Below, in pieces: positions 26,708 through 34,787 of a DNA stretch of 64,000 bases; positions within the stretch are counted from its first letter, which is position 1, and each line of letters opens with the position of its first letter. The notes under the pieces were generated by a model. The model was given only the letters and a program-made list of their open reading frames with translations, made no database searches and was not told the origin of the DNA. This stretch comes from JADJOM01 sp963817435. GTDB taxonomy: Bacteria; Gemmatimonadota; Gemmatimonadetes; Gemmatimonadales; GWC2-71-9. The DNA is taken from the NCBI GenBank assembly GCA_963817435.1, contig CAWFNY010000003.1, forward strand, positions 496,001 to 560,000, in the 5' to 3' direction. The translations under genes and the position numbers were made by a program.

Positions 26708-27400
26708 CTACGGCATCCCCAGCGCCCTCGCGATCGCCGGCTCCACCAGTTGCGCCATCACCTCGTAGCCCGCGGCATTCGGATGCACGCCATCCTCCGA
26801 GTACTCCCGCCGCATGCCCTGCCGCTCGTCCGCCATCGCGGAGTGGAAATCGAGAAAGACCGCGTTGTGCGCCTCGGCATATTCCCGCATCCAGGTATTG
26901 AGCGCGACGATCTTCGGCGCCGGCTCCAGGCCGGGGCGCCAGGGATAGTCGTACACCGGGAGCACCGAGCAGAGCACGACCCGGATGCCGTTCGCCTGTG
27001 CCATCTCGGTCATCGCGGCAAGGTTGTCCTCGATCATCTCGATGGTGGATGGCCCGGTGTTCCCGGCGATATCATTGGTGCCACCCAGAATGACAACGAC
27101 CTTCGGCCCGAGCGCAATGACATCCTGATGGAACCGCAGGACCATCTGCGGCGTGGTCTGCCCGCTGATCCCCCGGCCGATGTAGGGCTTGCCCGGAAAC
27201 TGCGTCGCGAAGAGTGGAGCCCAGGCCTCGGTGATGGAGTTGCCCATGAAGACCACGCGGGCCTCGTCCCGGGCCGCTTCGGGCAGGTCGGCATTGGCCG
27301 CTCGATAGCGACCGAGATTCGCCCAGTCGGTCACTTCGGACTGGGCCGCAAGCCGGCTCGCGGCGGCGAGCATGAGTAGCGCGAGGGACGCTGAGGTCAT
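26708..27400 (-). CDS. SGNH/GDSL-type hydrolase, secreted
   Basis: A 230-residue secreted esterase/acyl hydrolase. The signal peptide ends SRLAAQ (residue 20). The catalytic Ser55 is in VVFMGNSITEAW. The oxyanion blocks are GRGISGQTTPQM and VVILGGTNDIAGN. The Asp and His are in DGVHPNAAGYEVMAQLV. The layout resembles platelet-activating-factor acetylhydrolase-like and carbohydrate esterase SGNH enzymes, so deacetylation of an exopolysaccharide or glycan is plausible. ATG 27400 is preferred to a TTG nine codons upstream. Confidence 0.88.
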   Translation of the reverse strand: MTSASLALLMLAAASRLAAQSEVTDWANLGRYRAANADLPEAARDEARVVFMGNSITEAWAPLFATQFPGKPYIGRGISGQTTPQMVLRFHQDVIALGPKVVVILGGTNDIAGNTGPSTIEMIEDNLAAMTEMAQANGIRVVLCSVLPVYDYPWRPGLEPAPKIVALNTWMREYAEAHNAVFLDFHSAMADERQGMRREYSEDGVHPNAAGYEVMAQLVEPAIARALGMP

Positions 27401-27528
27401 GTCAGAACCGGCGGTGAAGGGAAACAATGTTGTGACGACTGCCGCGGGTGGGAGGTCTCACCTTCACAGGTGCGTGGTATCCGGACCGGCTCAAGACGCA
27501 ACACTCCGCCCTCTGGAGGCGGTGCATC

Positions 27529-27987
27529 ATGCGGACAACTTCGCTATTGCTGTCCCTGTCGGCACTGATGGCCTGTTCCGATTCGTCCGGAATCAGCCTG
27601 AGCGAGTTGCAGGCACAGCAGGCCCGCTGGCGGAGCCACTTCATCCGCGACTACCAGTACCTCTACGAGCAGACCGGATTCAACACCTCGATCAGTAACC
27701 GAACCATCCGGGTGATTGTCCTGGGGGATACGGTCCGCGGCGCCAATGATACCCTGACGGGCGACTCGATTCCCGTCGCCTGGGGTGTCATTCCGACCGT
27801 GGATGGCCTGTTCGACTCCGCCATCTCCGGACTCGGCAACGGTTCCCTCACCCTGATCAGATTCGACCCCGCACTCGGCTATCCTGTCCAGCTCGATCTC
27901 GCCGGGCCGCCTGACGCCGCCGGCAGCATTCTCGCATCCAATCTCCAGCCCCTGTTCACCGACCCGCCATCAGCGCCCACGCACTGA
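27529..27987 (+). CDS. DUF6174-like lipoprotein
   Basis: A 152-residue lipoprotein with lipobox ALMAC (Cys16 in MRTTSLLLSLSALMAC). The mature part shows the pattern of the DUF6174 family: WRSHFIRDYQYLYEQTGFN, RTIRVIVLGDTVRGAND, and a C-terminal SLTLIRFDPALGYPVQLDLAGPPDA with the conserved GYP. Function unknown. GGAGG precedes ATG 27529. The following 250 bases (27988-28237) hold no recognisable gene. Confidence 0.7.
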   Translation: MRTTSLLLSLSALMACSDSSGISLSELQAQQARWRSHFIRDYQYLYEQTGFNTSISNRTIRVIVLGDTVRGANDTLTGDSIPVAWGVIPTVDGLFDSAISGLGNGSLTLIRFDPALGYPVQLDLAGPPDAAGSILASNLQPLFTDPPSAPTH

Positions 27988-28237
27988 CCATAACGAGAGA
28001 ACCTCCGCGACTCCGCGCGAGGCTCAGCATAGTCTCATCCAGCGCTCTCCCTCTCCGCGTCGACTCAGCCGCCCCCGTCCTCGCGCTGCCGACCTTCCCG
28101 CCGAAGCTGCAGGGTCCGGGGGGGGTACGGCAAGCTGCGCCTGCCAATGTCGATTCTGTCCGGGCCTGTTCGTCGTATTCAGGAAGCCGTCAGGATGTCC
28201 TCACCCAAGCTACGATCAAGACAGGAGTTACCCTCGA

Positions 28238-28570
28238 ATGCGATACCTGGTGATTCACCACCCCGGCCCCGCCAGCGGGCCGCCAAATCCCGAGCTCATG
28301 GCGGAAATGGGGAGGTTCGTGGAGGCGGAGATGAAGTCCGGCCGACTGCTCGCGACGGGCGGATTGCTGCCGGTCGCGCAGGGCGGCGCGCGGGTGAAGT
28401 CCGAGCGGGGGAAGTTCACCGTGCTCGACGGGCCATTTACAGAATCAAAGGAGTTGATCGCCGGCTTCGCGCTGATGGAGCTCAAGTCCCGGGACGAGGC
28501 GGTGGATGCCAGCCGGCGATTCTACGCGATCGCCGGGGATGGAACCGGCGAGATCTTCCAGGTGATCTAG
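28238..28570 (+). CDS. YCII-related (DGPF) protein
   Basis: A 110-residue YCII/DGPF-domain protein: MRYLVIHHPG, GGLLPVAQGGARVKS, and the signature VLDGPFTESKELIAGFALMELKSRDEAVDASRRF. Together with the next YCII gene and the ECF42-type sigma factor it forms an arrangement known from many bacteria. DGPF proteins are thought to work with the sigma factor, but their biochemical role is not established. Confidence 0.88.
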   Translation: MRYLVIHHPGPASGPPNPELMAEMGRFVEAEMKSGRLLATGGLLPVAQGGARVKSERGKFTVLDGPFTESKELIAGFALMELKSRDEAVDASRRFYAIAGDGTGEIFQVI

Positions 28571-28662
28571 CCCGAATCCGGCACCGGTGGTGGTGCCGAC
28601 GCCTGGAACCGATATTCTTGCGCAGGTCACTCAACGACAATGACAGATCGAGAGCGAATGCC

Positions 28663-29058
28663 ATGCGTTTCATGATGCTGATGATCCCGAAGGACTATGC
28701 CCAGGCGTCGGTGGACAAGCGCCCCGAGGCCGAAGCCGTCGCCCGCATGATGAAGTACAACCAGTCGCTCATCGATGCCGGTGTGATGCTGACGGGCGAG
28801 GGACTGCATCCACCGGCGGCCGGCGCCCGGGTGCACTTCTCCAAAGGCAAGCCGAAGATCGTCGACGGGCCGTTCACGGAAGCGAAGGAAATGGTCGGCG
28901 GCTACTGGATGATCCAGGTCCGCTCGAGGGCCGAGGCGGTGGAATGGGCCTCGCGCTGCCCGGCGGATGACGGGGACATCATCGAGGTGCGCCAGGTGTT
29001 CGACATGTCCGACTTCCCGCCCGACGTGCAGGCGGCGGCAAGCGTGCTCAAGCCCTAG
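28663..29058 (+). CDS. YCII-related (DGPF) protein
   Basis: A 131-residue second YCII-like protein: MRFMMLMIPKDY, GEGLHPPAAGARVHFSKGKPK, IVDGPFTEAKEMVGGYWMIQVRSRAEAVEWASRCP. It ends one base before the start of the sigma gene (TAG 29056-29058, ATG 29060), so it is translated with it. The real start is ATG 28663; the longer open frame upstream overlaps the first YCII gene out of phase. Confidence 0.88.
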   Translation: MRFMMLMIPKDYAQASVDKRPEAEAVARMMKYNQSLIDAGVMLTGEGLHPPAAGARVHFSKGKPKIVDGPFTEAKEMVGGYWMIQVRSRAEAVEWASRCPADDGDIIEVRQVFDMSDFPPDVQAAASVLKP

Positions 29059-29059
29059 C

Positions 29060-30322
29060 ATGGCCTCCGGCGACGTCCACGAGACCATCGACGCCGTCTG
29101 GCGCATCGAGTCGGCGAGGCTGATCGCCGCGCTCGCGCGGATGACGGGCGACGTGGGCGTCGCCGAGGACCTCGCTCAGGATGCGCTGGTCGCCGCGCTG
29201 GAGAAGTGGCCCGTCACCGGCGTGCCGGACAATCCCGGCGCGTGGCTGATGGCGGCGGCGAAGAACCGGGCCATCGACGCCTTCCGCCGTGTGAAGCTGC
29301 TCCAGCGGAAACACCAGCTTCTCAGCGTCGATCTCGACGCTCGGCAGGCCTCCATACCGGATCTCGCGGCCAGTCTGGATGACCCGGTGGGCGACGATCT
29401 GCTCGGCCTGATGTTCGCCGCCTGCCATCCGGTGCTGTCAGCCGAGGCGCGGACGGCGCTGACCCTCAGGCTCCTCGGCGGCCTGACGACCGACGAGATC
29501 GCCCGCGCCTATCTCGTTCCCGAGCCGACCATCGCGCAGCGGATCGTCCGCGCCAAGAAGACCCTGCGTGATGCCGGGGTGACGATCGAAGTCCCCCGCG
29601 CTGCCGCGCTCGCCGAGCGGCTCTCCTCGGTGCTCGGCGTGATCTACCTGATCTTCAACGAGGGATACTCCGCGACAGCTGGGGAGGACTGGATGCGCCC
29701 CGCGCTCTGCGAGGAGGCGCTGCGACTCGGCCGCATCCTGGCCGCGCTCATGCCGGGCGAGCCGGAGGTGCACGGGCTGGTGGCGCTGATGGAAATCCAG
29801 GCCTCGCGCACCGGCGCGAGGACCGACGCCTCGGGTCGTCCGGTGCTGCTCCTCGATCAGGACCGCTCCAGGTGGGACCGGATCCTCATCAGCCGCGGGC
29901 TCGCCGCCCTGGAACGGGCGGATGCCTCAGGCGGACTTCCGGGGACCTATACCATTCAGGCGGCCATTGCCGCGTGCCACGCCACCGCTCCGACCAGCAA
30001 GGCGACCGATTGGGCGCGCATCGTCTCGCTCTACGATCTCCTGACCGTGATCGCACCCTCGCCTGTCGTGACACTCAACCGCGCCGTGGCGCTCGGCATG
30101 CTGAACGGTCCGGGAGAAGGGCTGGAGGCGCTCGAGCCGCTCGAACGAGAGCCCGCCATGGCGCGGTACTACCTCCTCCCGGCGATTCGCGGCGACTTCC
30201 TCTTCAAGCTCGGTCGCTTTGACATGGCGCGGAGCGCCTTCGAGCGCGCCGCTTCGCTCACCCGGAATGCCCGCGAGCGCGCGCTGCTTACCGAACGCGC
30301 CGCCGCCTGCCCGCGCGACTGA
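29060..30322 (+). CDS. ECF42-type RNA polymerase sigma factor
   Basis: A 420-residue sigma factor. Region 2 is ARLIAALARMTGDVGVAEDLAQDALVAALEKWPVTGVPDNPGAWLMAAAKNRAIDAFRR. Region 4 is LTLRLLGGLTTDEIARAYLVPEPTIAQRIVRAKKTL. The long C-terminal extension (VLGVIYLIFNEGYSA, LMEIQASRTGAR, LNRAVALGMLNGPGEGLEALEPL) is helical/TPR-like and typical of ECF42, whose genes sit beside DGPF proteins as here. The extension is known to matter for activity in studied members. No anti-sigma factor gene is present. Confidence 0.92.
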   Translation: MASGDVHETIDAVWRIESARLIAALARMTGDVGVAEDLAQDALVAALEKWPVTGVPDNPGAWLMAAAKNRAIDAFRRVKLLQRKHQLLSVDLDARQASIPDLAASLDDPVGDDLLGLMFAACHPVLSAEARTALTLRLLGGLTTDEIARAYLVPEPTIAQRIVRAKKTLRDAGVTIEVPRAAALAERLSSVLGVIYLIFNEGYSATAGEDWMRPALCEEALRLGRILAALMPGEPEVHGLVALMEIQASRTGARTDASGRPVLLLDQDRSRWDRILISRGLAALERADASGGLPGTYTIQAAIAACHATAPTSKATDWARIVSLYDLLTVIAPSPVVTLNRAVALGMLNGPGEGLEALEPLEREPAMARYYLLPAIRGDFLFKLGRFDMARSAFERAASLTRNARERALLTERAAACPRD

Positions 30323-30348
30323 TCGCGCGCCCCGGGTCTCCTGAGACT

Positions 30349-30377
30349 TTGCCTCGGCGCAGGCCGAGGCATAGATT
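30349..30377 (+). promoter_or_regulatory. Predicted housekeeping promoter of the MBL-rhodanese gene
   Basis: TTGCCT (30349-30354) and TAGATT (30372-30377) are separated by 17 bases, a well-placed -35/-10 pair. The start codon at 30413 follows GGAG at 30401-30404. Confidence 0.6.
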
Positions 30378-30412
30378 CGCTCCGCGATTCCCCCGGTTCC
30401 GGAGCATTGCGC

Positions 30413-31837
30413 ATGTACTTCCAGCGCTTTTACGACGATAGCCTGGCCCAGACCAGCTACCTCATCGGCTGCGCAGCGAATGGGGAAGCGGTGGTGGTAG
30501 ATCCCAACCGCGACGCCGCGCAGTACATGCAGGCCGCCGAGGCGGAGGGTCTGCGGATCACCCATGTCACGGAGACCCACATCCATGCGGACTTTCTCTC
30601 CGGCACTCGGGAGCTGGCGCATCTAACCGGTGCGCGGATGCATCTGTCCGATGAGGGCGGGCCGGGGTGGGAATACGCCTTTGCCAGGCGCGATGGAGCG
30701 GTGCTCCTCAAGAACGGAGACCGCTTCATGGTCGGCAACATCCGCTTCGACGTGCTTCACACCCCCGGCCACACCCCCGAGCACCTCTCCTTCGTGGTGA
30801 CCGATACCGCCGGCGCCAGTGCGCCGATGGGCATTCTTTCCGGAGACTTCGTCTTTGTGGGTGACGTCGGACGACCCGACCTGCTCGAAAAGGCGGCGAA
30901 GGTCGCCGGTTCCGCGGATGGGGCCGCGCGGGCGCTCTGGCGGAGTCTCGAGAAGTTTCGCGCGCTGCCCGACCACCTCCAGGTCTGGCCTGGGCATGGG
31001 GCTGGCTCTGCGTGCGGCAAGGGGATGAGCGCGGTGCCGCAGAGCACGGTGGGGTACGAGAAGCTCTTCAACTGGGCATTCAGCGCGACGTCCGAGAATC
31101 AGTTCGTCACCCAGGTGCTCGCCGATCAGCCCGAGCCCCCGAAATACTTCGCCGAGATGAAGCGGCTCAATCGCGATGGGCCGCCGATCCTCGTGGGAAT
31201 GCGGCGCCCACCGCGGCTGGAAGCGTACCGGCTCCCTGAACTCCTCGCCGCGGGCGCCGTCGTCGTCGACGCGCGGCCCAGCGACGCCTTCACGGCGCGG
31301 CATGTGCCCGGGACCATTCACCTCCCACTCGGTCGTTCCTTCACCACCTGGGCGGGATGGCTTCTGCGCTACGACATACCCTTCTATCTGATCGTCAGTG
31401 ACGACTCAGCGCGATCACTCGATGAAGCCGTCCGGCACCTGGCCTTCATCGGGCTCGACGGTGCGGCGGGGTGGTTCGGCACGGATGCGGTGGACGCCTG
31501 GGGGCGGTCGGGGCGGTCCTACGGGAGCACCGCCGCGCTCACGGCGGCGGAACTCGCGGCCCGGCAGGAGCGCGGCGAAGTCGAGATCCTCGATGTACGC
31601 GGCGAGGCCGAATGGAAGGCGGGACATCTTCCCGGCGCGCAGCACATTCCACTCGGCTACCTCGCCGACCGGCTCGAGGAAATTCCCGCCGATCGGCCGG
31701 TGGTGCTGCATTGCCAGGGCGGCGGGAGATCGCTGATTGCACTCAGCCTGCTCGCGGCGCGGGGCGTCACGGCGACTTTCAATCTCACAGGTGGTTTCGG
31801 CGAGTGGGAGAAGGCCGGGCTGCCCGTCGAGCGCTGA
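30413..31837 (+). CDS. Metallo-beta-lactamase / double rhodanese fusion (persulfide dioxygenase-sulfurtransferase-like)
   Basis: A 474-residue cytoplasmic protein. Residues 1-235 form an ETHE1/CstB-type metallo-beta-lactamase domain (ETHIHADF at 55-61, HTPGHTPEHLSF, GDFVFVGDVGRPDLL, WPGHGAGSACGK). A first rhodanese-like domain (about 255-355) has SDDSAR at the active loop and no Cys, so it is probably inactive. The second (about 375-474) has the active loop CQGGGRS with Cys434. This matches proteins that oxidise low-molecular-weight persulfides and transfer sulfane sulfur. No sulfide-oxidation partner genes lie next to it. Confidence 0.88.
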   Translation: MYFQRFYDDSLAQTSYLIGCAANGEAVVVDPNRDAAQYMQAAEAEGLRITHVTETHIHADFLSGTRELAHLTGARMHLSDEGGPGWEYAFARRDGAVLLKNGDRFMVGNIRFDVLHTPGHTPEHLSFVVTDTAGASAPMGILSGDFVFVGDVGRPDLLEKAAKVAGSADGAARALWRSLEKFRALPDHLQVWPGHGAGSACGKGMSAVPQSTVGYEKLFNWAFSATSENQFVTQVLADQPEPPKYFAEMKRLNRDGPPILVGMRRPPRLEAYRLPELLAAGAVVVDARPSDAFTARHVPGTIHLPLGRSFTTWAGWLLRYDIPFYLIVSDDSARSLDEAVRHLAFIGLDGAAGWFGTDAVDAWGRSGRSYGSTAALTAAELAARQERGEVEILDVRGEAEWKAGHLPGAQHIPLGYLADRLEEIPADRPVVLHCQGGGRSLIALSLLAARGVTATFNLTGGFGEWEKAGLPVER

Positions 31838-31842
31838 TCAGT

Positions 31843-32190
31843 TCACTTCAGCTCTGGAAAATCCTCTTCCCAGAATTCGGCGGAGTGACGTTCATCTCCG
31901 GCCGCGCGCTCCGCTTCCGCCGAGCGGAGCGCCACCCGCCGGATCTTGCCGGAGACGGTCTTTGGCAGCTCGGCGAATTCAATCCGCCGAATCCGCTTGT
32001 ACGGCGCAAGCCGCTCGCGGAGGAACCTGAAGATCGCCAGCGCGGTGGCACGTGACGGCTCGACCCCCGGTCTCAGCGTGAGAAAGGCCTTGGGTACCGA
32101 GAGCCTGATGGCATCGGGACTCGGCACCACGGCCGCCTCGGCGACGGTGAGGAGATTCCGCGCTTCGAGAAATGGGTCTGGTGCCGTCAC
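31843..32190 (-). pseudogene. Acyl/acetyl-CoA synthetase C-terminal domain remnant
   Basis: The frame contains only the C-terminal lid of an AMP-forming acyl-CoA ligase: VAEAAVVPSPDAIRLSVPKAFLTL, LRERLAPYKRIRRIEFAELP and KTVSGKIRRVALR with the catalytic Lys. The adenylate-binding N-terminal domain (about 400 residues) is absent. The family match begins near 32145; upstream are about 15 unrelated codons starting with GTG 32190, which overlaps the stop of the small membrane protein gene (GTGA). It may still be translated as a 115-residue fragment. A deletion probably fused it to this operon. Confidence 0.65.
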
Positions 32191-32369
32191 GCCCTGGCAA
32201 CGCCGCGCAGCAGGCGGACGGCCCAGACACACATCCCTGCCGCGAGGACGGTCAGGAGGATGTACCAGGGTTCCCTCGCGAGGAGCGACGATTCGACGAC
32301 CATGCGCCAGATATGCGCCACGGTGACCAGGCCGAAGATGCCGCCGGTGGTGATCAGGTAGGCTTTCAT
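32187..32369 (-). CDS. Small two-helix membrane protein
   Basis: A 60-residue protein with two hydrophobic segments: MKAYLITTGGIFGLVTVAHIWRMVVE and EPWYILLTVLAAGMCVWAVRLL. ATG 32369 lies seven bases after the cupin stop, so it belongs to the same operon. Function unknown; small proteins of this kind are common and weakly conserved. Confidence 0.6.
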   Translation of the reverse strand: MKAYLITTGGIFGLVTVAHIWRMVVESSLLAREPWYILLTVLAAGMCVWAVRLLRGVARA

Positions 32370-32376
32370 GGGGTCC

Positions 32377-32712
32377 TCACTCGATGTTCTCCTGCTCGAA
32401 CCGCGGGTTGGTGTGCACGTCGAGCAGCCGCAGAGTATCCTCACCGATATTGACGAAGCTGTGGATCTCTCCCGCCTTCACCACGAAGATGTCTCCGGCC
32501 GTGCCCTCGCGCTCGGTGCCGTTGACCGTCCAGCGCCCATGGCCCGCCTGCACAAAGACGATCTCATCGTACGGGTGGCGATGCGGGGGCGCCCCCCGGC
32601 CCGGCGGCGCATCGACCAGATAGACCGAAACCGCGACGTCCCCCTGGTCGGCACCGACGAAGTGCCGGGACATCCCCTTGAAGGGGAGCGCTTCCTTGTT
32701 GGTGACGTGCAT
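32377..32712 (-). CDS. Cupin domain protein
   Basis: A 111-residue single-domain cupin. The metal-binding motif is APPHRHPYDEIVFVQAGHGRWTVNG, followed by GDIFVVKAGEIHSFVNIGEDTLRLLDVHTNPRF. The start at ATG 32712 fits the fold; an open extension upstream has no similarity. It leads the operon cupin, small membrane protein, acyl-CoA ligase fragment. Role unknown; such proteins often bind small ligands or act as simple oxygenases or isomerases. Confidence 0.82.
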   Translation of the reverse strand: MHVTNKEALPFKGMSRHFVGADQGDVAVSVYLVDAPPGRGAPPHRHPYDEIVFVQAGHGRWTVNGTEREGTAGDIFVVKAGEIHSFVNIGEDTLRLLDVHTNPRFEQENIE

Positions 32713-32849
32713 GCGACGCCTGCTCCCAGTGGAGTGACTCCTGCAACGGAAACCGACCGACTCCCGACGCGCAACTTCGGCGGGCGCCGGGTGCATCCCG
32801 TGCCGTTCCCCCTCCCGCTACCTTCCCCCGACGCACACGAAGGAACCGC

Positions 32850-34787
32850 ATGTCTGGGCTGTCGGGAATGATCGGGCGCCTGCCCGAGGGGACGTGGCGT
32901 GACGGACTGAGTGCCGCCACGAACCTGCTGTGGCACCGCGGTCCGGACGGGCAGGGCTTCCTGCTCTTTCGTTCGGCAACGGGCTCGGTGGATGTCGCGC
33001 CGGAGGCGGATGCGCTCCCCGGCGACGCCGGCCGCGCGGCCGCCGTCTGCTTCGGCCACCGGCTGATGCTGCTTCCCGGACCGGCGACCAGCTCGGCGCA
33101 ACCCGCCGCGAGCGACGACGGCCGGTATCACCTGATCTTCGACGGCGAGATCTACAACGCCACCGATCTCCGCACCGAATTCGAGGCTGGCGGCCACCGA
33201 TTCCGCTCGGCGAGCGACACCGAAGTACTGCTGCGCGGCTTCGCCCTGTTCGGCAGTGACCTGCTCCCGCGGCTCCGCGGGATGTTCGCGCTGGCGCTCC
33301 TCGATACCCGCGAACGGAGCGTGCTCCTCGCCCGGGACCAGTTTGGCATCCGGCCGCTCTATTACGCTCCGCTCGATGGCGCACTCGCCTTTGCCTCCGA
33401 GATCCGGGCCCTCCTCGCCTTTCCGGGCGTGAGCCGCCGGGTGCATCCGGGACGGCTCTATGCCTTCATGGATCATCTCGACACCGACGACGCCGAAGCG
33501 ACGATGTTCCAGGGCGTGCGTCAATTGTTGCCGGGCACCTTCACGCGGATCGCCCTGGCCGCGTCCGGCCCCGTGAAGCTCGAGCGGTACTGGGCTCCGG
33601 CGATCGTGCCTGGGCCCGATGAGTCCTTCGAGCGGTCCGCCGGACGCTTCCGCGCCGCCCTCCTCGACAGCATGCGGCTCCATCTCCGCGGCGACGGTCC
33701 GGTCGGCGTGGCACTGTCAGGCGGCATGGACTCCTCCGCGGTGACGGTGGCGACCCGCGCAGTTGCCGGTCCGGGCCGGCCGATCCACACCTTCACCTTC
33801 GTTCCGACTGAGGGCGCGGTGAGCGAGGCGCCATACGCGCGCGCCGCCTCGGTGGCGGCCGGCGCCACCTGGCACGGTGTGGAGGTGGATGCTGTTGACA
33901 TCGCGCGGGAATATCGGGCGCTCATTCTCGATCATGGCGAGCCCTTTCACGGGCCGACGATCTACGCGCAGCGCCGGGTCTTCCAGGCCGCGCGCGATGC
34001 CGGGGTGAAGATCCTGCTCGAGGGGCAGGGCTCCGATGAATTCCTCGCCGGCTACGACCGGTACGTCACTTCCCGGACACTCTCCCTCCTCCGCTGCGGG
34101 CGCCTGGATTCGGCGGCACGATTCGCGTCGCATCTCGGCCCCTTGCGTGGCGCGCTGCTGATTCGCGCCGCCATCCGCATGGGGCTCCCGGGCGGGCTGC
34201 AGACCCGGCTCCGGCACTGGCGCTATGGGCGCCGAGGCGCCGATGGCGCCACGCGGGCGGAGTGGTTCGAGTCGCGGGGAGTCCTGCCGGAGCCGGCGTG
34301 GCGACCGGTGGGACGGCATTGCATGCACGAACACTCCATCCACACCCTGATCGGGAATCCGATGCAGGCGTTGCTCCGCTACGGCGACCGCAACGCGATG
34401 ACCTTCTCCATCGAGAACCGGGTGCCGTTCCTGCATGTCCCGCTCGTCGAGCTCGCGTTCTCCCTGCCGGAGGAGCATCTCCTCCGCATGGACGGCACCC
34501 GCAAGGCGGTGCTGCGCCGCGCGCTCGGCGATCTCATTCCCGGCGAAGTGCTCCACCGGACCGACAAGGTGGGCTTCGCGACGCCGGTGGTCGGATGGTT
34601 GCGCGCGCTCACGCCATGGGTGGAGCAGCAGCTCGCGCGGGGCGGGGAGCTGCCCTGCTTCGATGGGCTGGCGCTGCGGCGGCACTGGAATGGGCTGCTG
34701 GCCGGCCGCCGCGCGGACCCGCTCTCCGTCTGGCGTTGCATCGGTCTGGTGCTGTGGGCCGATGCCTATGGTGTCACTTTCGACTAG
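32850..34787 (+). CDS. Asparagine synthetase (AsnB)-like protein lacking the N-terminal catalytic Cys
   Basis: A 645-residue class II amidotransferase homologue. The N-terminal glutaminase-like domain (FGHRLMLLPG, FDGEIYN, SDTEVLLRGF, RDQFGIRPLYY) is intact in layout. However, the protein starts Met-Ser-Gly-Leu (TCT at codon 2) where Cys is required for glutamine hydrolysis. The synthetase domain has the PP-loop SGGMDSS (290-296), ILLEGQGSDEFLAGYDRY and FSIENRVPFL. It may therefore use free ammonia, or catalyse another ATP-dependent amide formation like beta-lactam synthetase homologues. It converges with the cytochrome gene with a four-base overlap. Confidence 0.88.
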   Translation: MSGLSGMIGRLPEGTWRDGLSAATNLLWHRGPDGQGFLLFRSATGSVDVAPEADALPGDAGRAAAVCFGHRLMLLPGPATSSAQPAASDDGRYHLIFDGEIYNATDLRTEFEAGGHRFRSASDTEVLLRGFALFGSDLLPRLRGMFALALLDTRERSVLLARDQFGIRPLYYAPLDGALAFASEIRALLAFPGVSRRVHPGRLYAFMDHLDTDDAEATMFQGVRQLLPGTFTRIALAASGPVKLERYWAPAIVPGPDESFERSAGRFRAALLDSMRLHLRGDGPVGVALSGGMDSSAVTVATRAVAGPGRPIHTFTFVPTEGAVSEAPYARAASVAAGATWHGVEVDAVDIAREYRALILDHGEPFHGPTIYAQRRVFQAARDAGVKILLEGQGSDEFLAGYDRYVTSRTLSLLRCGRLDSAARFASHLGPLRGALLIRAAIRMGLPGGLQTRLRHWRYGRRGADGATRAEWFESRGVLPEPAWRPVGRHCMHEHSIHTLIGNPMQALLRYGDRNAMTFSIENRVPFLHVPLVELAFSLPEEHLLRMDGTRKAVLRRALGDLIPGEVLHRTDKVGFATPVVGWLRALTPWVEQQLARGGELPCFDGLALRRHWNGLLAGRRADPLSVWRCIGLVLWADAYGVTFD

